Source: Burkholderiales bacterium (GTDB lineage: Bacteria; Pseudomonadota; Gammaproteobacteria; Burkholderiales; SG8-41). Taken from it: DNA of 56,668 nucleotides. A program made the translations under genes and the position numbers. The notes under the pieces were generated by a model. It did no database searches. It was not told where the DNA came from and was given only the letters and a program-made list of their open reading frames with translations. Of the stretch, positions 41,993 to 50,903 are shown piece after piece; the stretch's first letter is position 1, and each line of letters starts with the position of its first letter. The stretch is from positions 1 to 56,668 of the forward strand of contig JAIETP010000032.1 in assembly GCA_019744975.1 (NCBI GenBank), read 5' to 3'.

Positions 41993-44116
41993 ATGTCTCT
42001 CCCGCCCAACACCGCCCCCGACCTCTCCCGCCTGCTCAATCCGCGCGGTGTCGCCATCATCGGCGCCTCCACCGACCTCTCGCGCATCGGCGGCCAGCCG
42101 ATCAAGCTGCTCACCGAATACGGTTACAAGGGCAAGGTCTATCCGGTCAATCCGAAATACACGGAGGTCAAGGGCCTGGCTTGTTATCCCGACATCGGCG
42201 CGGTGCCCCAACCCTGCGACATCGCGCTGATCGCGGTATCGGGCGCGCTGGTGCCGGGCGCCATCGAACAATGCGGCAAGGCCGGCATTCCCTTCGCAGT
42301 GATCCTCTCCGCCGGTTTCAGCGAAGCCGGTGATGCCGGCAGGGCGCTCAATGACAAGCTGCTCGCTGCCATCAAATCCAGCGGCGTACGCGTGGTCGGC
42401 CCCAACTGCCTCGGTGTGATGAACCTCGACGAGGATTTCCGCCTCGGCTTCGGCGGCACGTTGCAATTAAAAACACTCCGGCCCGGCCCGATCGCGATGG
42501 TCACGCAATCCGGCGGATTCGGTTTCGGCGTGGTTGCCGTCGCCTGTTACCACGGCCTCGGTTTCAACCACGTGATTTCCACCGGCAACGAAGCCGACCT
42601 CACCGCGCTTGACTGGATGGAACATCTGATCGAGCGCCCCGATGTCGAAATCCTCACCGCCTTCCTCGAAGGCACCACCGAAGGTAAACGCCTGCGCCGG
42701 CTTGGCGAACGCGCGCTGGAACTCGGCAAACCCATCCTGATCTGGAAAGTCGGCAACACCGAGGTCGGCAGCAAAGCCGCCACTTCACACACCGCGCGGC
42801 TGACCGCGGGTTATGAGCTGTTCCGCACCGCGTTCCGCGAAGGCGGTTTCATCGAAGTGCAGGACGTCGACGACCTGGTCGATTTCTGCAAGGCTTTCCG
42901 CGGCAAAAAACTGCCGCGCGGCAAGGGTGTCGGCGTGATGACGCTGTCCGGCGGCGCCGGCGTGCTGCTCGCCGACCGCTGCACGGCGCGCGGACTGACG
43001 CTGCCGCGGCTGGCGGACGCGACGCGCGAAAAACTGCGCGGCATCGTTGTCGCCTACGCCTCGATCGAAAACCCGATCGACACCACCGCGCAGGGTTACA
43101 ACGACAATTTTGCGTCCTACACCAACACCATGCGCGAAGTGCTGGCTGACCCCAACATCGATTCCATCGTCGCGCGCTCACCGCGTGGCACGGTCACCCA
43201 GGTCTGGGCCGAAGGACTGGTTGCGATGCTGAAGAATGTGGACAAGCCGCTGCTGCTGAACTGGCCGACCTCTCCCGACGACAACCGCGAAGCGATGATG
43301 TACCTCGAACGCAATGGCGTGCCCTGCATCCTGGCACCCGGCCGCACGGTGGATGCCATGGCCGCACTGACCGATTTTGCCGCCAAGCGCCGCAACTTCG
43401 AAGCCATGCGTGCCCGCGGCGGCAAACGCGCCATCGCGCCGCAGAAACTCGAACTGCCGGCATCAGGTACGCTGGGCGAACACGCATCAAAAGCGCTGTT
43501 GAAGTCCTACGGCATCGCCGTTACCGAAGAAAAGCTGCTGGAGCCCGAGGCCATTGAAAAACTCAGCGCGGCACCGCTGCCCTTCCCGCTGGCGGTGAAA
43601 ATAGAGTCTGCCGATATCCCGCACAAAACCGAAGCCGGCGTGATCCGCCTGCAGATCAACAGCCTCGATGCACTGAAACAGGCGGCACGTGAAGTGCTGG
43701 CTGCTGCCAAACAATACAAACCCGATGCGCGCATTGACGGCGTGTTGGTGCAGCAAATGGCCGCTGGCGAGGAAGTCATCCTCGGCGCAGTCAACGATCC
43801 GCACTTCGGTCCGGTGATTGCCTTCGGCCTCGGCGGCGTGTTCACCGAAATCATGCATGACGTCACCCATCGTTACGCGCCCTTCGACGCCGAGACCGCA
43901 AAAGCGATGATCCACGACATCAAGGGCATCAAGCTGCTGCAGGGTTATCGCGGCAAACCGTCCTGCAATATCGATGCGCTGGCCGATGCCATTTCGCGGC
44001 TGTCGCTGCTGGTTCATGATCATGCCGACCACATCGCAGAAATCGACATCAATCCACTGTTCGTCAACGCCTCGGGCGTTGTTGCTGCCGACGCGTTGGT
44101 GGTGCTGAAGGACTGA
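41993..44116 (+). CDS. ADP-forming acyl-CoA synthetase (acetate-CoA ligase family)
   Basis: A 707-residue fused NDP-forming acyl-CoA ligase. A CoA-binding domain (residues about 10-110, NPRGVAIIGASTDLSRIGG) is followed by succinyl-CoA-ligase-like flavodoxin domains with the TSHTARLTAGYELF region. The C-terminal ATP-grasp domain starts near ALLKSYGIAVTEEKLLE and contains AVKIESADIPHKTEAGVIRL and AEIDINPLFVN. It makes acyl-CoA with ADP and phosphate as products. The acid substrate is unknown. Surrounding TctC and crotonase genes suggest short organic or aromatic acids. Confidence 0.92.
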   Translation: MSLPPNTAPDLSRLLNPRGVAIIGASTDLSRIGGQPIKLLTEYGYKGKVYPVNPKYTEVKGLACYPDIGAVPQPCDIALIAVSGALVPGAIEQCGKAGIPFAVILSAGFSEAGDAGRALNDKLLAAIKSSGVRVVGPNCLGVMNLDEDFRLGFGGTLQLKTLRPGPIAMVTQSGGFGFGVVAVACYHGLGFNHVISTGNEADLTALDWMEHLIERPDVEILTAFLEGTTEGKRLRRLGERALELGKPILIWKVGNTEVGSKAATSHTARLTAGYELFRTAFREGGFIEVQDVDDLVDFCKAFRGKKLPRGKGVGVMTLSGGAGVLLADRCTARGLTLPRLADATREKLRGIVVAYASIENPIDTTAQGYNDNFASYTNTMREVLADPNIDSIVARSPRGTVTQVWAEGLVAMLKNVDKPLLLNWPTSPDDNREAMMYLERNGVPCILAPGRTVDAMAALTDFAAKRRNFEAMRARGGKRAIAPQKLELPASGTLGEHASKALLKSYGIAVTEEKLLEPEAIEKLSAAPLPFPLAVKIESADIPHKTEAGVIRLQINSLDALKQAAREVLAAAKQYKPDARIDGVLVQQMAAGEEVILGAVNDPHFGPVIAFGLGGVFTEIMHDVTHRYAPFDAETAKAMIHDIKGIKLLQGYRGKPSCNIDALADAISRLSLLVHDHADHIAEIDINPLFVNASGVVAADALVVLKD

Positions 44117-44121
44117 AAACG

Positions 44122-44232
44122 AATTTACAGGATGGACAGGATTTACAAGATGAAACCCATTGATCGACGCCATGGATTCCCGGCAAAGAGAGGGTTTATC
44201 CTTTTCATCCTGTCCATCCTGTCAATTAACTG
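44122..44232. repeat. Inverted arrays of CAGGAT tandem units (family C), copy 2
   Basis: The left arm (44122-44152) starts TTTACAGGATGGACAGGAT. The right arm (44203-44232) is TCATCCTGTCCATCCTGTC. The spacer is about 50 bp and unrelated to that of the other copies. A frame passing through it into the next gene is spurious. Confidence 0.88.
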
Positions 44233-44243
44233 ATTTTGCAGTT

Positions 44244-45257
44244 ATGAACATTCCATTCAAAACCCGCATCACCGATCTCTACGGCATCCGCCTGCCGGTG
44301 ATCGCCAGCGGCCTGATGTGGCTGGCCGAACCGGTGTATGTCGCGGCGGTCGCCCGCGCCGGGCTGATCGGCTTCATGACCTCGGCGAGTTTTCCCGATC
44401 CGGCCGCATTGCGCGCAGGCATCCGCAAATGCCGTGAACTGAGCGAAGGCAAACCCTTCGGCGTCAACATCATGATCCGTGTCAGCCGTGATGGAACCGA
44501 CCGCGTCACGCCGCTGATCGACGCCGTGATCGACGAGGGCGTGAAATATGTCGAAACCGCGGGCAACAATCCCGAGGCGTACCTGAAACGGCTGAAAGAC
44601 GCCGGCATCATCGTGCTGCACAAGGTGCCGGGCGTGCGTTACGCCAAAAAAGCCGAGTCGCTGGGTGTGGATGCCGTGACCGTTGTTGGCGCCGAAGCCG
44701 GCGGTCATCCGGGTGTTGAACCGGTGGGCACCATGGTCGCCGCGGCCGCCGCGGCACGCGCAATCAGGATTCCGCTGGTGGTCGCCGGCGGACTGGGCAC
44801 CGGCGAACAACTCGTCGCCGCGCTGGCCATGGGTGCGGATGGGGTGGCGATGGGCACGCGTTTCCTGGTGTCCGAGGAAATCTGGGCGCACCGCAACTAC
44901 AAGGAACGCCTGATCGCCGCCGGTGAAACCGACACCACGCTGTTGTTGCAGTCGATGCGCAACACGCAGCGCGCACTGAAAACCGGGCATGTCGCGATGA
45001 TCCAGCAGCTCGAACGCGAAAACGCGGATACCAAGACCCTGCTGCCGCACATCATGGGCACTCACGCGCACAAGGCTTACAAGACCGGCGATTACGAAAC
45101 CGCGATGCTGTCCTGCGGCCAGGGCGTGGTGTTCGCCGATAAAATCGAGCCGCTGGCCGCGATTGTGGATCGCCTAGAAGCCGAAGCCCGCGCCGCGATG
45201 GATCGGCTGCACTATATCTACCGTGCGCAACCGGCCGAAGCCGGACGCGCCGCCTGA
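44244..45257 (+). CDS. Nitronate monooxygenase (NMO/2-nitropropane dioxygenase) family protein
   Basis: A 337-residue FMN-dependent TIM-barrel protein. GIRLPVIASGLMW opens the barrel, GVNIMIRV follows, VVGAEAGGHPGVEP is the flavin-phosphate site area, and VVAGGLGTGEQLVAALAMGADGVAMGTRFL is the C-terminal phosphate-binding loop. I chose ATG 44244 (MNIPFKTRITD); upstream frame is repeat sequence. It may oxidise nitronates, or act as a flavin oxidoreductase in acyl-CoA catabolism, where related genes often occur. Confidence 0.9.
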   Translation: MNIPFKTRITDLYGIRLPVIASGLMWLAEPVYVAAVARAGLIGFMTSASFPDPAALRAGIRKCRELSEGKPFGVNIMIRVSRDGTDRVTPLIDAVIDEGVKYVETAGNNPEAYLKRLKDAGIIVLHKVPGVRYAKKAESLGVDAVTVVGAEAGGHPGVEPVGTMVAAAAAARAIRIPLVVAGGLGTGEQLVAALAMGADGVAMGTRFLVSEEIWAHRNYKERLIAAGETDTTLLLQSMRNTQRALKTGHVAMIQQLERENADTKTLLPHIMGTHAHKAYKTGDYETAMLSCGQGVVFADKIEPLAAIVDRLEAEARAAMDRLHYIYRAQPAEAGRAA

Positions 45258-45276
45258 ACATCCCCGAGGAGAAACC

Positions 45277-46242
45277 ATGAAAAACTATAAGTATTTGTTT
45301 TTATTGATATTTTTATTTTCCGCTGTGGGTACGACTCAAGCCCAGAACTACCCCAGCAAAACCGTGCGCCTGATCGTGCCCTTCGCCGCCGGCGGCAGCA
45401 CCGACATCATCGGCCGCGTGCTGGCGCAAAAGCTGACGGAGGCATGGAGTCAACAGGTCATCGTCGACAACCGCCCCGGCGGCAGCACGGTGATCGGCAC
45501 CGATATCGTCGCCAAGGCCGCGCCCGACGGCCACACGCTGCTGGTGACACCGGCGCCGTTCACCATCGTGCCCAGTCTGCTGAAAAAACTGCCTTACGAT
45601 CCGGCGAAGGATTTTGAACCGATCACGCTGATCAACACCACGCCGCTGGTGGTCGTGGTCCATCCCGGTGTGCCGGCGAAAAACATCAAGGAACTGATTG
45701 CGCTGGCCAAATCAAAACCCGGCCTGATGAACTTCGGTTCCTCGGGCAGCGGCGGCTCCAACCATCTCGCCGGCGAGCTGTTCAACGCGATGGCCAATGT
45801 CAAAATCGTGCATGTGCCGTACAAAGGCAATGCGCCGGCGCTGTCCGACCTGCTCGGCGGTCATGTCGACATCGTGTTCAACGGCCTGACTTCGGCGCTG
45901 CCGTTCATCAAATCAGGAAAATTGCGTGCGCTGGGCATGACCAGTCTGAACCGTTCCGCCGCGCTGCCGGAGATGCCGACACTCGACGAACAAGGATTAA
46001 AAGGCTTTCAGGCCGTGGCGTGGAACGGCCTGACCGGCCCGGCGCGCATGCCGAAGGAGGCGGTGGCCAAGGCTGCGACCGATGTCGCCCGCATCATGAA
46101 ATCACCCGAACTCGCCGAACACCTGAAACGTGAAGGTTCGGATCCGGTCGGCAGCAGCACCGCCGAATACGCGGCTTTCCTGCAGGGCGAAATCGCCAAA
46201 TGGAAAAAAATCATTGAACGCGCGGGTATCAAATCACTGTAG
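45277..46242 (+). CDS. Tripartite tricarboxylate transporter substrate-binding protein (Bug/TctC)
   Basis: A 321-residue Bug protein. The signal peptide KNYKYLFLLIFLFSAVGTTQA is rich in Phe and Leu and its codons are AT-rich compared with the rest, so it may be under selection for weak mRNA structure near the start. Canonical NYPSKTVRLIVPFAAGG, IVHVPYKGNAPAL and a changed LDEQGLKGFQAV block follow. CGAGGAG precedes ATG 45277. The crotonase gene starts 10 bp after its stop. Confidence 0.93.
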   Translation: MKNYKYLFLLIFLFSAVGTTQAQNYPSKTVRLIVPFAAGGSTDIIGRVLAQKLTEAWSQQVIVDNRPGGSTVIGTDIVAKAAPDGHTLLVTPAPFTIVPSLLKKLPYDPAKDFEPITLINTTPLVVVVHPGVPAKNIKELIALAKSKPGLMNFGSSGSGGSNHLAGELFNAMANVKIVHVPYKGNAPALSDLLGGHVDIVFNGLTSALPFIKSGKLRALGMTSLNRSAALPEMPTLDEQGLKGFQAVAWNGLTGPARMPKEAVAKAATDVARIMKSPELAEHLKREGSDPVGSSTAEYAAFLQGEIAKWKKIIERAGIKSL

Positions 46243-46252
46243 GACTGGCCAC

Positions 46253-47023
46253 ATGAACGTCAAAGTCACCATCGCCGATGGCATCGCCACCGTGCTGCTC
46301 GACCGCGCCGACAAACTCAACGCGCTGTCCGGCGGGATGTACCACGAGCTGGCCGACATTTTTACCGCGCTCAATACCGACGACACTGCACGTGCCGTGG
46401 TGCTGACCGGTGCCGGCCGCGCGTTCTGCGCCGGCGGTGATGTCGGGTCCATGGGTGGTTATGACGTGGTCAGCGGGCGCAAACGCTCCAAGGGCCACCA
46501 GCAGATGATCCTCGCGCTGCATCACCTGGAAAAACCGGTGATTGCCGCGATCCGCGGCCCGGCCGCCGGCATCGGCGCCAGCATGGCACTCGCCTGTGAC
46601 CTCATCGTCGCCAGCGAAACCGCGTACCTGCTGATGGCGTTCAAGAATGTCGGCATCCCGCCGGACGGCGGCGCGATTTATTTCCTGACCCAGCACCTGG
46701 GATTGGCACGCGCCAAGGAAATCGTCTACAGCGCGCGCAAGCTGCCCGCAGCCGAAGCCCGCGACATGGGTCTGATCAGCAAGGTGGTGCCCGACGACCA
46801 GCTGGAGGCCGAGGCCATGGCGCTGGCCCGCGACATTGCCGGTTCGGCGACTTACGCACTGACACTGGCGAAACGCATGTTCCAGTACATGTATGTACCG
46901 ACCCTCGAACAATTACTGGAACTGGAAGTGCTTGCGATCTGCGGCGCGCGCATGACCCAGGACCATGTTGAAGGTGTCACCGCCTTCAAGGAAAAACGCA
47001 AACCGCAGTTCAAAGGCAAGTGA
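46253..47023 (+). CDS. Enoyl-CoA hydratase/isomerase family protein (crotonase, PaaG-like)
   Basis: A 256-residue crotonase with GRAFCAGGDVGSMGG and a VVPDDQLEAEA helix. As with the paralogue at 27097-27867, the Glu positions of classical hydratases are not acidic, and PPDGGAIYFL supplies an Asp as in PaaG-like isomerases. The two share long identical blocks (ALACDLIVAS, LAKKMFQ/LAKRMFQ, FKEKR), so they are likely ancient duplicates within this catabolic set. It begins 10 bp after a TctC stop. Confidence 0.88.
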   Translation: MNVKVTIADGIATVLLDRADKLNALSGGMYHELADIFTALNTDDTARAVVLTGAGRAFCAGGDVGSMGGYDVVSGRKRSKGHQQMILALHHLEKPVIAAIRGPAAGIGASMALACDLIVASETAYLLMAFKNVGIPPDGGAIYFLTQHLGLARAKEIVYSARKLPAAEARDMGLISKVVPDDQLEAEAMALARDIAGSATYALTLAKRMFQYMYVPTLEQLLELEVLAICGARMTQDHVEGVTAFKEKRKPQFKGK

Positions 47024-47063
47024 CGGAACAATGCCGACGATAATTTTGGAAAGAAATTTTAAT

Positions 47064-47154
47064 ACCACCCCCATCCTAGCCTTCCCCCTGAGGGGGAAGG
47101 GATTCCTCATAAAATTCCCTCCCCTTCAGGGGGAGGGTTAGGGTGGGGGTGGTT
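47064..47154. repeat. CCTTCCCCCTGAGGGGGAAGG-type long inverted repeat (family F), copy 1
   Basis: The left half reads ACCACCCCCATCCTAGCC, then a C/G hairpin. The right half mirrors it, ending GGGTGGGGGTGGTT. Total length is about 91 bp. A close copy lies at 53521-53609. It lies between the crotonase and AMP-forming ligase genes. Confidence 0.9.
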
Positions 47155-47177
47155 AACAGCCACCCTCAATCACGCAC

Positions 47178-48800
47178 ATGACCACCTGGAAAAAACAGAC
47201 TCTCGCCGAAACCCTCGCCGCCACCGCGGATGCGCATGCGCAGGACGAGGCGCTGGTGATCTCCGGTAAACGCCTGACCTGGGCCGAGCTGCGCGACAAC
47301 GTGCGCGAAGTCGCCCAGGGCCTGCGCGCGCTGGGCATCAGCCGCGGCGACCATGTCGCGGTATGTATGGGCAATTCGCTGGAATGGGTGATTTTTTTCT
47401 ACGCCGCGGCCAGCATCGGCGCGGTCACGGTGCCGGTCAACACCCGCTTCAAGGCCGACGAGATGTTGTACTGCCTGAAGCAGGCCGATGTGAAGCTGCT
47501 GTTCGTCACCGACCGTTTCCTCAAGATCAATTTCATCGACATGCTGCGCGGCATCTGCCCGGCCGTGGATCAAAAGCTGCCAGACGCCGCGCTGCCGCTG
47601 CTGCATACCGTAGTGGTGCTGGGCAAGGATGTACCGAAAGGCGCAATCAGCTTTGCCGACCTGCTGAGCCAGGGCGCCGTCTGCGAAGCACCCTGGCCGC
47701 CCGCCGTCAGCGCCGACGATGTGCTGCTGATGCAGTTCACCTCGGGCACCACGTCCTATCCCAAGGGGGTGATGCTGACCCATGACAACATGCTGCGCAA
47801 CGCCGCCTGTGTCGCCGCACGATTCCACCTGAAGGCCCGCGACCGTTATTACAGTGCGCGGCCCTTCTACCATGTCGCGGGCACCACGCTGTCGCTGCTC
47901 GCCGCGCTGACCACCGGCGCCTGCCTGCTGTCCTCACCCTCCTTCGAACCCGAAGAAGCGCTGGCGACGATGTGGAGCGAGGAATGCACCCACACCTCCG
48001 GCAACGACACCATGTTCCTGATGATGCTGAATCATCCGAATTTCGATCAATACCCGCTCAAGCTGCGCAACGGCTGGGCTTCCGCCGGACCGGAAGTCTC
48101 GCGCAAGGTCATCGACACCATGGGCATGAAGGGTCTCGTACAGGCCTACGGATTGTCGGAAGCCTCGCCCAATGTCTGCATGTCGCATTACGACGATGAC
48201 ATCGAAAAACGCATAGACGGCTGGGCGCACATTCTCGACGATGTGGAAGTCAGGCTGGTCGATCCGGAAAGCGGCGCGGTAATGCCGCCAGGCAGATCCG
48301 GTGAAATCCAGGTCCGCGGCTGGAGCGTGATGCAGGGTTATTACAAGATGCCCGAGCAGACCGCGAAGGCCATCACACCCGATGGCTGGCTGCACACCGG
48401 TGACCTCGGCATCATGGACGAAGACGGACGGTTGAAATTCCTGACCCGCATCAAGGACGTGTTCCGCGTCGGCGGCGAAAACGTCGCACCGGCCGAAGTC
48501 GAGGACGTGCTGCACAAACATCCAAAAATCAAGCAGGCGCAGGTCATCGGCGTGCCCGACCCGCGACTGGTCGAAGTGCCCGCCGCTTACGTCATCCTGA
48601 TGGAAGGACAGAGCGCGACACCGCAGGAAATCATCAGCTGGAGCAAAGAGAGGCTGGCGAATTTCCGCGTGCCGCGTTATGTGCAGATCGTCGACAGCTT
48701 TGAAAAAATCGGCATGACCGGCAGTTCGAAAATACAAAAAAACAAACTCCGCGCGCAGGCGCTGATTGATTTTGGCTTGGAAGATACAAAAAAGACCTAG
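47178..48800 (+). CDS. AMP-forming acyl-CoA synthetase
   Basis: A 540-residue ANL-superfamily adenylating enzyme. The P-loop-like motif is FTSGTTSYPKGVMLTHDN (residues about 189-206). QAYGLSEASP follows, then DGWLHTGDLG and the hinge FLTRIKDVFRVGGENVAP. The catalytic Lys lies in GSSKIQKNKL near the C-terminus. It activates a carboxylate with ATP, giving acyl-CoA and AMP. It complements the ADP-forming ligase, perhaps for a longer or aromatic acid. Confidence 0.93.
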   Translation: MTTWKKQTLAETLAATADAHAQDEALVISGKRLTWAELRDNVREVAQGLRALGISRGDHVAVCMGNSLEWVIFFYAAASIGAVTVPVNTRFKADEMLYCLKQADVKLLFVTDRFLKINFIDMLRGICPAVDQKLPDAALPLLHTVVVLGKDVPKGAISFADLLSQGAVCEAPWPPAVSADDVLLMQFTSGTTSYPKGVMLTHDNMLRNAACVAARFHLKARDRYYSARPFYHVAGTTLSLLAALTTGACLLSSPSFEPEEALATMWSEECTHTSGNDTMFLMMLNHPNFDQYPLKLRNGWASAGPEVSRKVIDTMGMKGLVQAYGLSEASPNVCMSHYDDDIEKRIDGWAHILDDVEVRLVDPESGAVMPPGRSGEIQVRGWSVMQGYYKMPEQTAKAITPDGWLHTGDLGIMDEDGRLKFLTRIKDVFRVGGENVAPAEVEDVLHKHPKIKQAQVIGVPDPRLVEVPAAYVILMEGQSATPQEIISWSKERLANFRVPRYVQIVDSFEKIGMTGSSKIQKNKLRAQALIDFGLEDTKKT

Positions 48801-48830
48801 CCGCCAAAGATAAAGAAAGAACAAAAACCA

Positions 48831-48942
48831 TTTAACAGGATATACAGGATGAACAAGATAAAAGCGGGGCAGGTTTACAAGAAATCGGAAGGATCAATAC
48901 CAATCTTTTATCCTGAAAATCCTGCCCATCCTGTGAATTGAT
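48831..48942. repeat. Inverted arrays of CAGGAT tandem units (family C), copy 3
   Basis: The left arm (48831-48860) reads TTAACAGGATATACAGGATG, the right arm (48908-48938) TTATCCTGAAAATCCTGCCC, with CAGGAT/ATCCTG spacing of 9 bp. The spacer of about 45 bp is unique. It lies upstream of an alpha/beta hydrolase gene. Confidence 0.88.
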
Positions 48943-48958
48943 TTTTTAAGGCTACAAC

Positions 48959-49765
48959 GTGGAACACACTCTGGAACGCCCCGATGGCTGCAACATTTTT
49001 TACACCATTGACGACTACACCGATCCCTGGCGCAAGGCAGAAACGGTTTTGTTCGTACACGGCCTCGCCGAATCCGGTGAAGCCTGGCGCGCCTGGGTGC
49101 CGCATTTCGCGCGTCACTACCGTGTAGTACGCCTCGACCTGCGCGGCTTCGGCCGTTCGACGCCGATGTCCGCCGACCATGAATGGTCGATGGATGAACT
49201 GCTCGACGACATCGAAGCGCTGATCAAGCAGGTCGGCTGCAGCAAGGTTCATCTGGTCGGCGCCAAAAGCGGCGGCTCGATGGCACTGGCGATGGCCGCC
49301 AACCGGCCGCAGCTGGTGCAAACCCTGATCGGCGTCACGCCGCCGGTGCTGCCCGCGGCCGGCGTCGATGACTGGGTCAAACACATCAACAGCAAGGGTG
49401 TGGTCGACTGGGCCGCACACACCATGCAGGGCCGGCTCGGCACCAGGGCGTCCAAAGCCGAAGTTGACTGGTGGATCCACAACCTGCAAGGCAAAACACC
49501 GCTGTCGACGCTGCAAAGTTATCTGCGCTGGGTGCCCAAGCTCGACATCCGCGAAGACGTCAAACGCATCAGCTGCCCGACACTGATCATCACCACCACC
49601 GGCAGCGGTCTGCGTTCGGTGGACGGCGTCAAGGCCTGGGTCTCCGGCATAAAACCGGCGCGGCTGCTGATTCTTGAAGGCGACGCCTGGCATGCCGCCG
49701 GCGCCTACCCCGACCGCTGCAGCGAGGCCGCGCTGCAGTTCCTTGCTGAACAGGTGAACAAATGA
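48959..49765 (+). CDS. Alpha/beta hydrolase with unusual GAKSGG elbow
   Basis: A 268-residue alpha/beta-hydrolase-fold protein. LFVHGLAESGEAW is the oxyanion region and VVRLDLRGFGRSTPM the next loop. The elbow reads VGAKSGG (residues 100-106). Gapless alignment to the common VGHSxGG puts Lys103 at the nucleophile position, with Ser104 one residue later. The C-terminal ITTTGSG and DAWHAAG blocks are present. GTG 48959 is the only good start, since the upstream sequence is repeat. It overlaps the next TctC gene by four bases. Confidence 0.85.
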   Translation: MEHTLERPDGCNIFYTIDDYTDPWRKAETVLFVHGLAESGEAWRAWVPHFARHYRVVRLDLRGFGRSTPMSADHEWSMDELLDDIEALIKQVGCSKVHLVGAKSGGSMALAMAANRPQLVQTLIGVTPPVLPAAGVDDWVKHINSKGVVDWAAHTMQGRLGTRASKAEVDWWIHNLQGKTPLSTLQSYLRWVPKLDIREDVKRISCPTLIITTTGSGLRSVDGVKAWVSGIKPARLLILEGDAWHAAGAYPDRCSEAALQFLAEQVNK

Positions 49766-50724
49766 AGCGTTACAGCAAACTGCTCACCGCCCTGGCACTC
49801 GCCATGGCCTGTGGTACCGCCATCGCACAAAGTTATCCCGCCAAAGCGGTGCGCATTGTTGTCGGTTATCCGCCGGGCGGCCCGACCGATGTGCTGGCAC
49901 GCATCGTCGCGCAAAAACTCACGGAATCCTGGGGCCAGCAGGTGCTGGTCGACAACCGTCCCGGCGCCAGCGGCATGATCGGCGCCGAAGTCACGGTGCG
50001 GGCCATACCCGACGGTTACACGCTGCTGATGGTGCCGGTGACTTATGCAGTCACACCCAGCCTCTATCCCAAGATGAGCTACGACGCCGTCAAGGATCTG
50101 GCGCCGGTGGCGCAGGTCGCGGCGGCCCCGTTCATCCTCGTGGTGCATCCGACGCTGCCGGTAAAAACGGTGAAGGACCTGATCACCCTCGCGCGCAGTC
50201 GCCCTGCTCAGCTCAATTACGCCTCCGCCAGCGCGGGCGGCATGCCGCACCTCGCCGGTGAACTGTTCAACACCATGACCGGCGTCAAAATGGTGCACAT
50301 CCCGTACAAGGGCGCGGCGCCGGCCACCACCGACCTGCTTGCCGGACAGGTATCGCTGATGTTCAACAACATGTTGTCGGCCATGCCGCAGGTCAAGAAT
50401 GGACGGCTGCGCGCCATCGCAGTGACCAGCACCAAACGTTCGGCCGCGGCGCCGGAACTGCCGACCATCGCCGAAACCGTGCCCGGTTACGAAGCCAGCG
50501 GCTGGTATGCCGCATTGGCACCTGCGGCAACACCGCGCGAACTGATCACCCGGCTCAACAACGACATGAACCGTGTGATGAAAATGCCCGATGTCACGCA
50601 GCGCCTTGCCGGCGACGGTGTCGAAGCCGTGGGCATCACGGCGGAACAGTTCGGCGCCTACCTGCGTTCGGAAATCACCAAATGGGGCAAAGTCGTGCAA
50701 ACTTCTGGCGCCAAGGCAGATTGA
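49762..50724 (+). CDS. Tripartite tricarboxylate transporter substrate-binding protein (Bug/TctC)
   Basis: A 320-residue Bug protein. Signal peptide RYSKLLTALALAMACGTAIAQ, then SYPAKAVRIVVGYPPGGPTD, LVDNRPGASGMIG, MVHIPYKGAAPA and IAETVPGYEASGWYAALAP. Its start overlaps the hydrolase stop (ATGA), which is strong evidence for co-expression of a hydrolase and a binding protein. No membrane subunits are adjacent. Confidence 0.94.
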   Translation: MKRYSKLLTALALAMACGTAIAQSYPAKAVRIVVGYPPGGPTDVLARIVAQKLTESWGQQVLVDNRPGASGMIGAEVTVRAIPDGYTLLMVPVTYAVTPSLYPKMSYDAVKDLAPVAQVAAAPFILVVHPTLPVKTVKDLITLARSRPAQLNYASASAGGMPHLAGELFNTMTGVKMVHIPYKGAAPATTDLLAGQVSLMFNNMLSAMPQVKNGRLRAIAVTSTKRSAAAPELPTIAETVPGYEASGWYAALAPAATPRELITRLNNDMNRVMKMPDVTQRLAGDGVEAVGITAEQFGAYLRSEITKWGKVVQTSGAKAD

Positions 50725-50755
50725 TCCGATATCGTTAAACAACACTAAAAAAACA

Positions 50756-50838
50756 CCGTTCGGGCTGAGCCATTCGATAAACTCAGGACAGGCCTTGTCG
50801 AAGCCCGTTCCCCTTCGACAAGCTCAGGGCGAACGGGA
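50756..50838. repeat. TTCGACAAGCTCAGG-type inverted repeat (family E), copy 2
   Basis: CCGTTCGGGCTGAGCCATTCGATAAACTCAGG and a following CTTGTCGAAGCCCGTTCCCC form nested inverted copies, ending CTTCGACAAGCTCAGGGCGAACGGG at about 50838. It lies between two adjacent TctC genes. Confidence 0.85.
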
Positions 50839-50903
50839 CAACACAATCGCTTGGTCTGAACATCCATTGGAAAAATTCCGCGACAGACTGGCAGGGGAAA
50901 TAC

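Noticed and set aside
44160-44243. N-terminal extension of the nitronate monooxygenase frame
   Set aside because: It is translated CAGGAT-type repeat sequence. The ATG at 44244 begins the conserved barrel.
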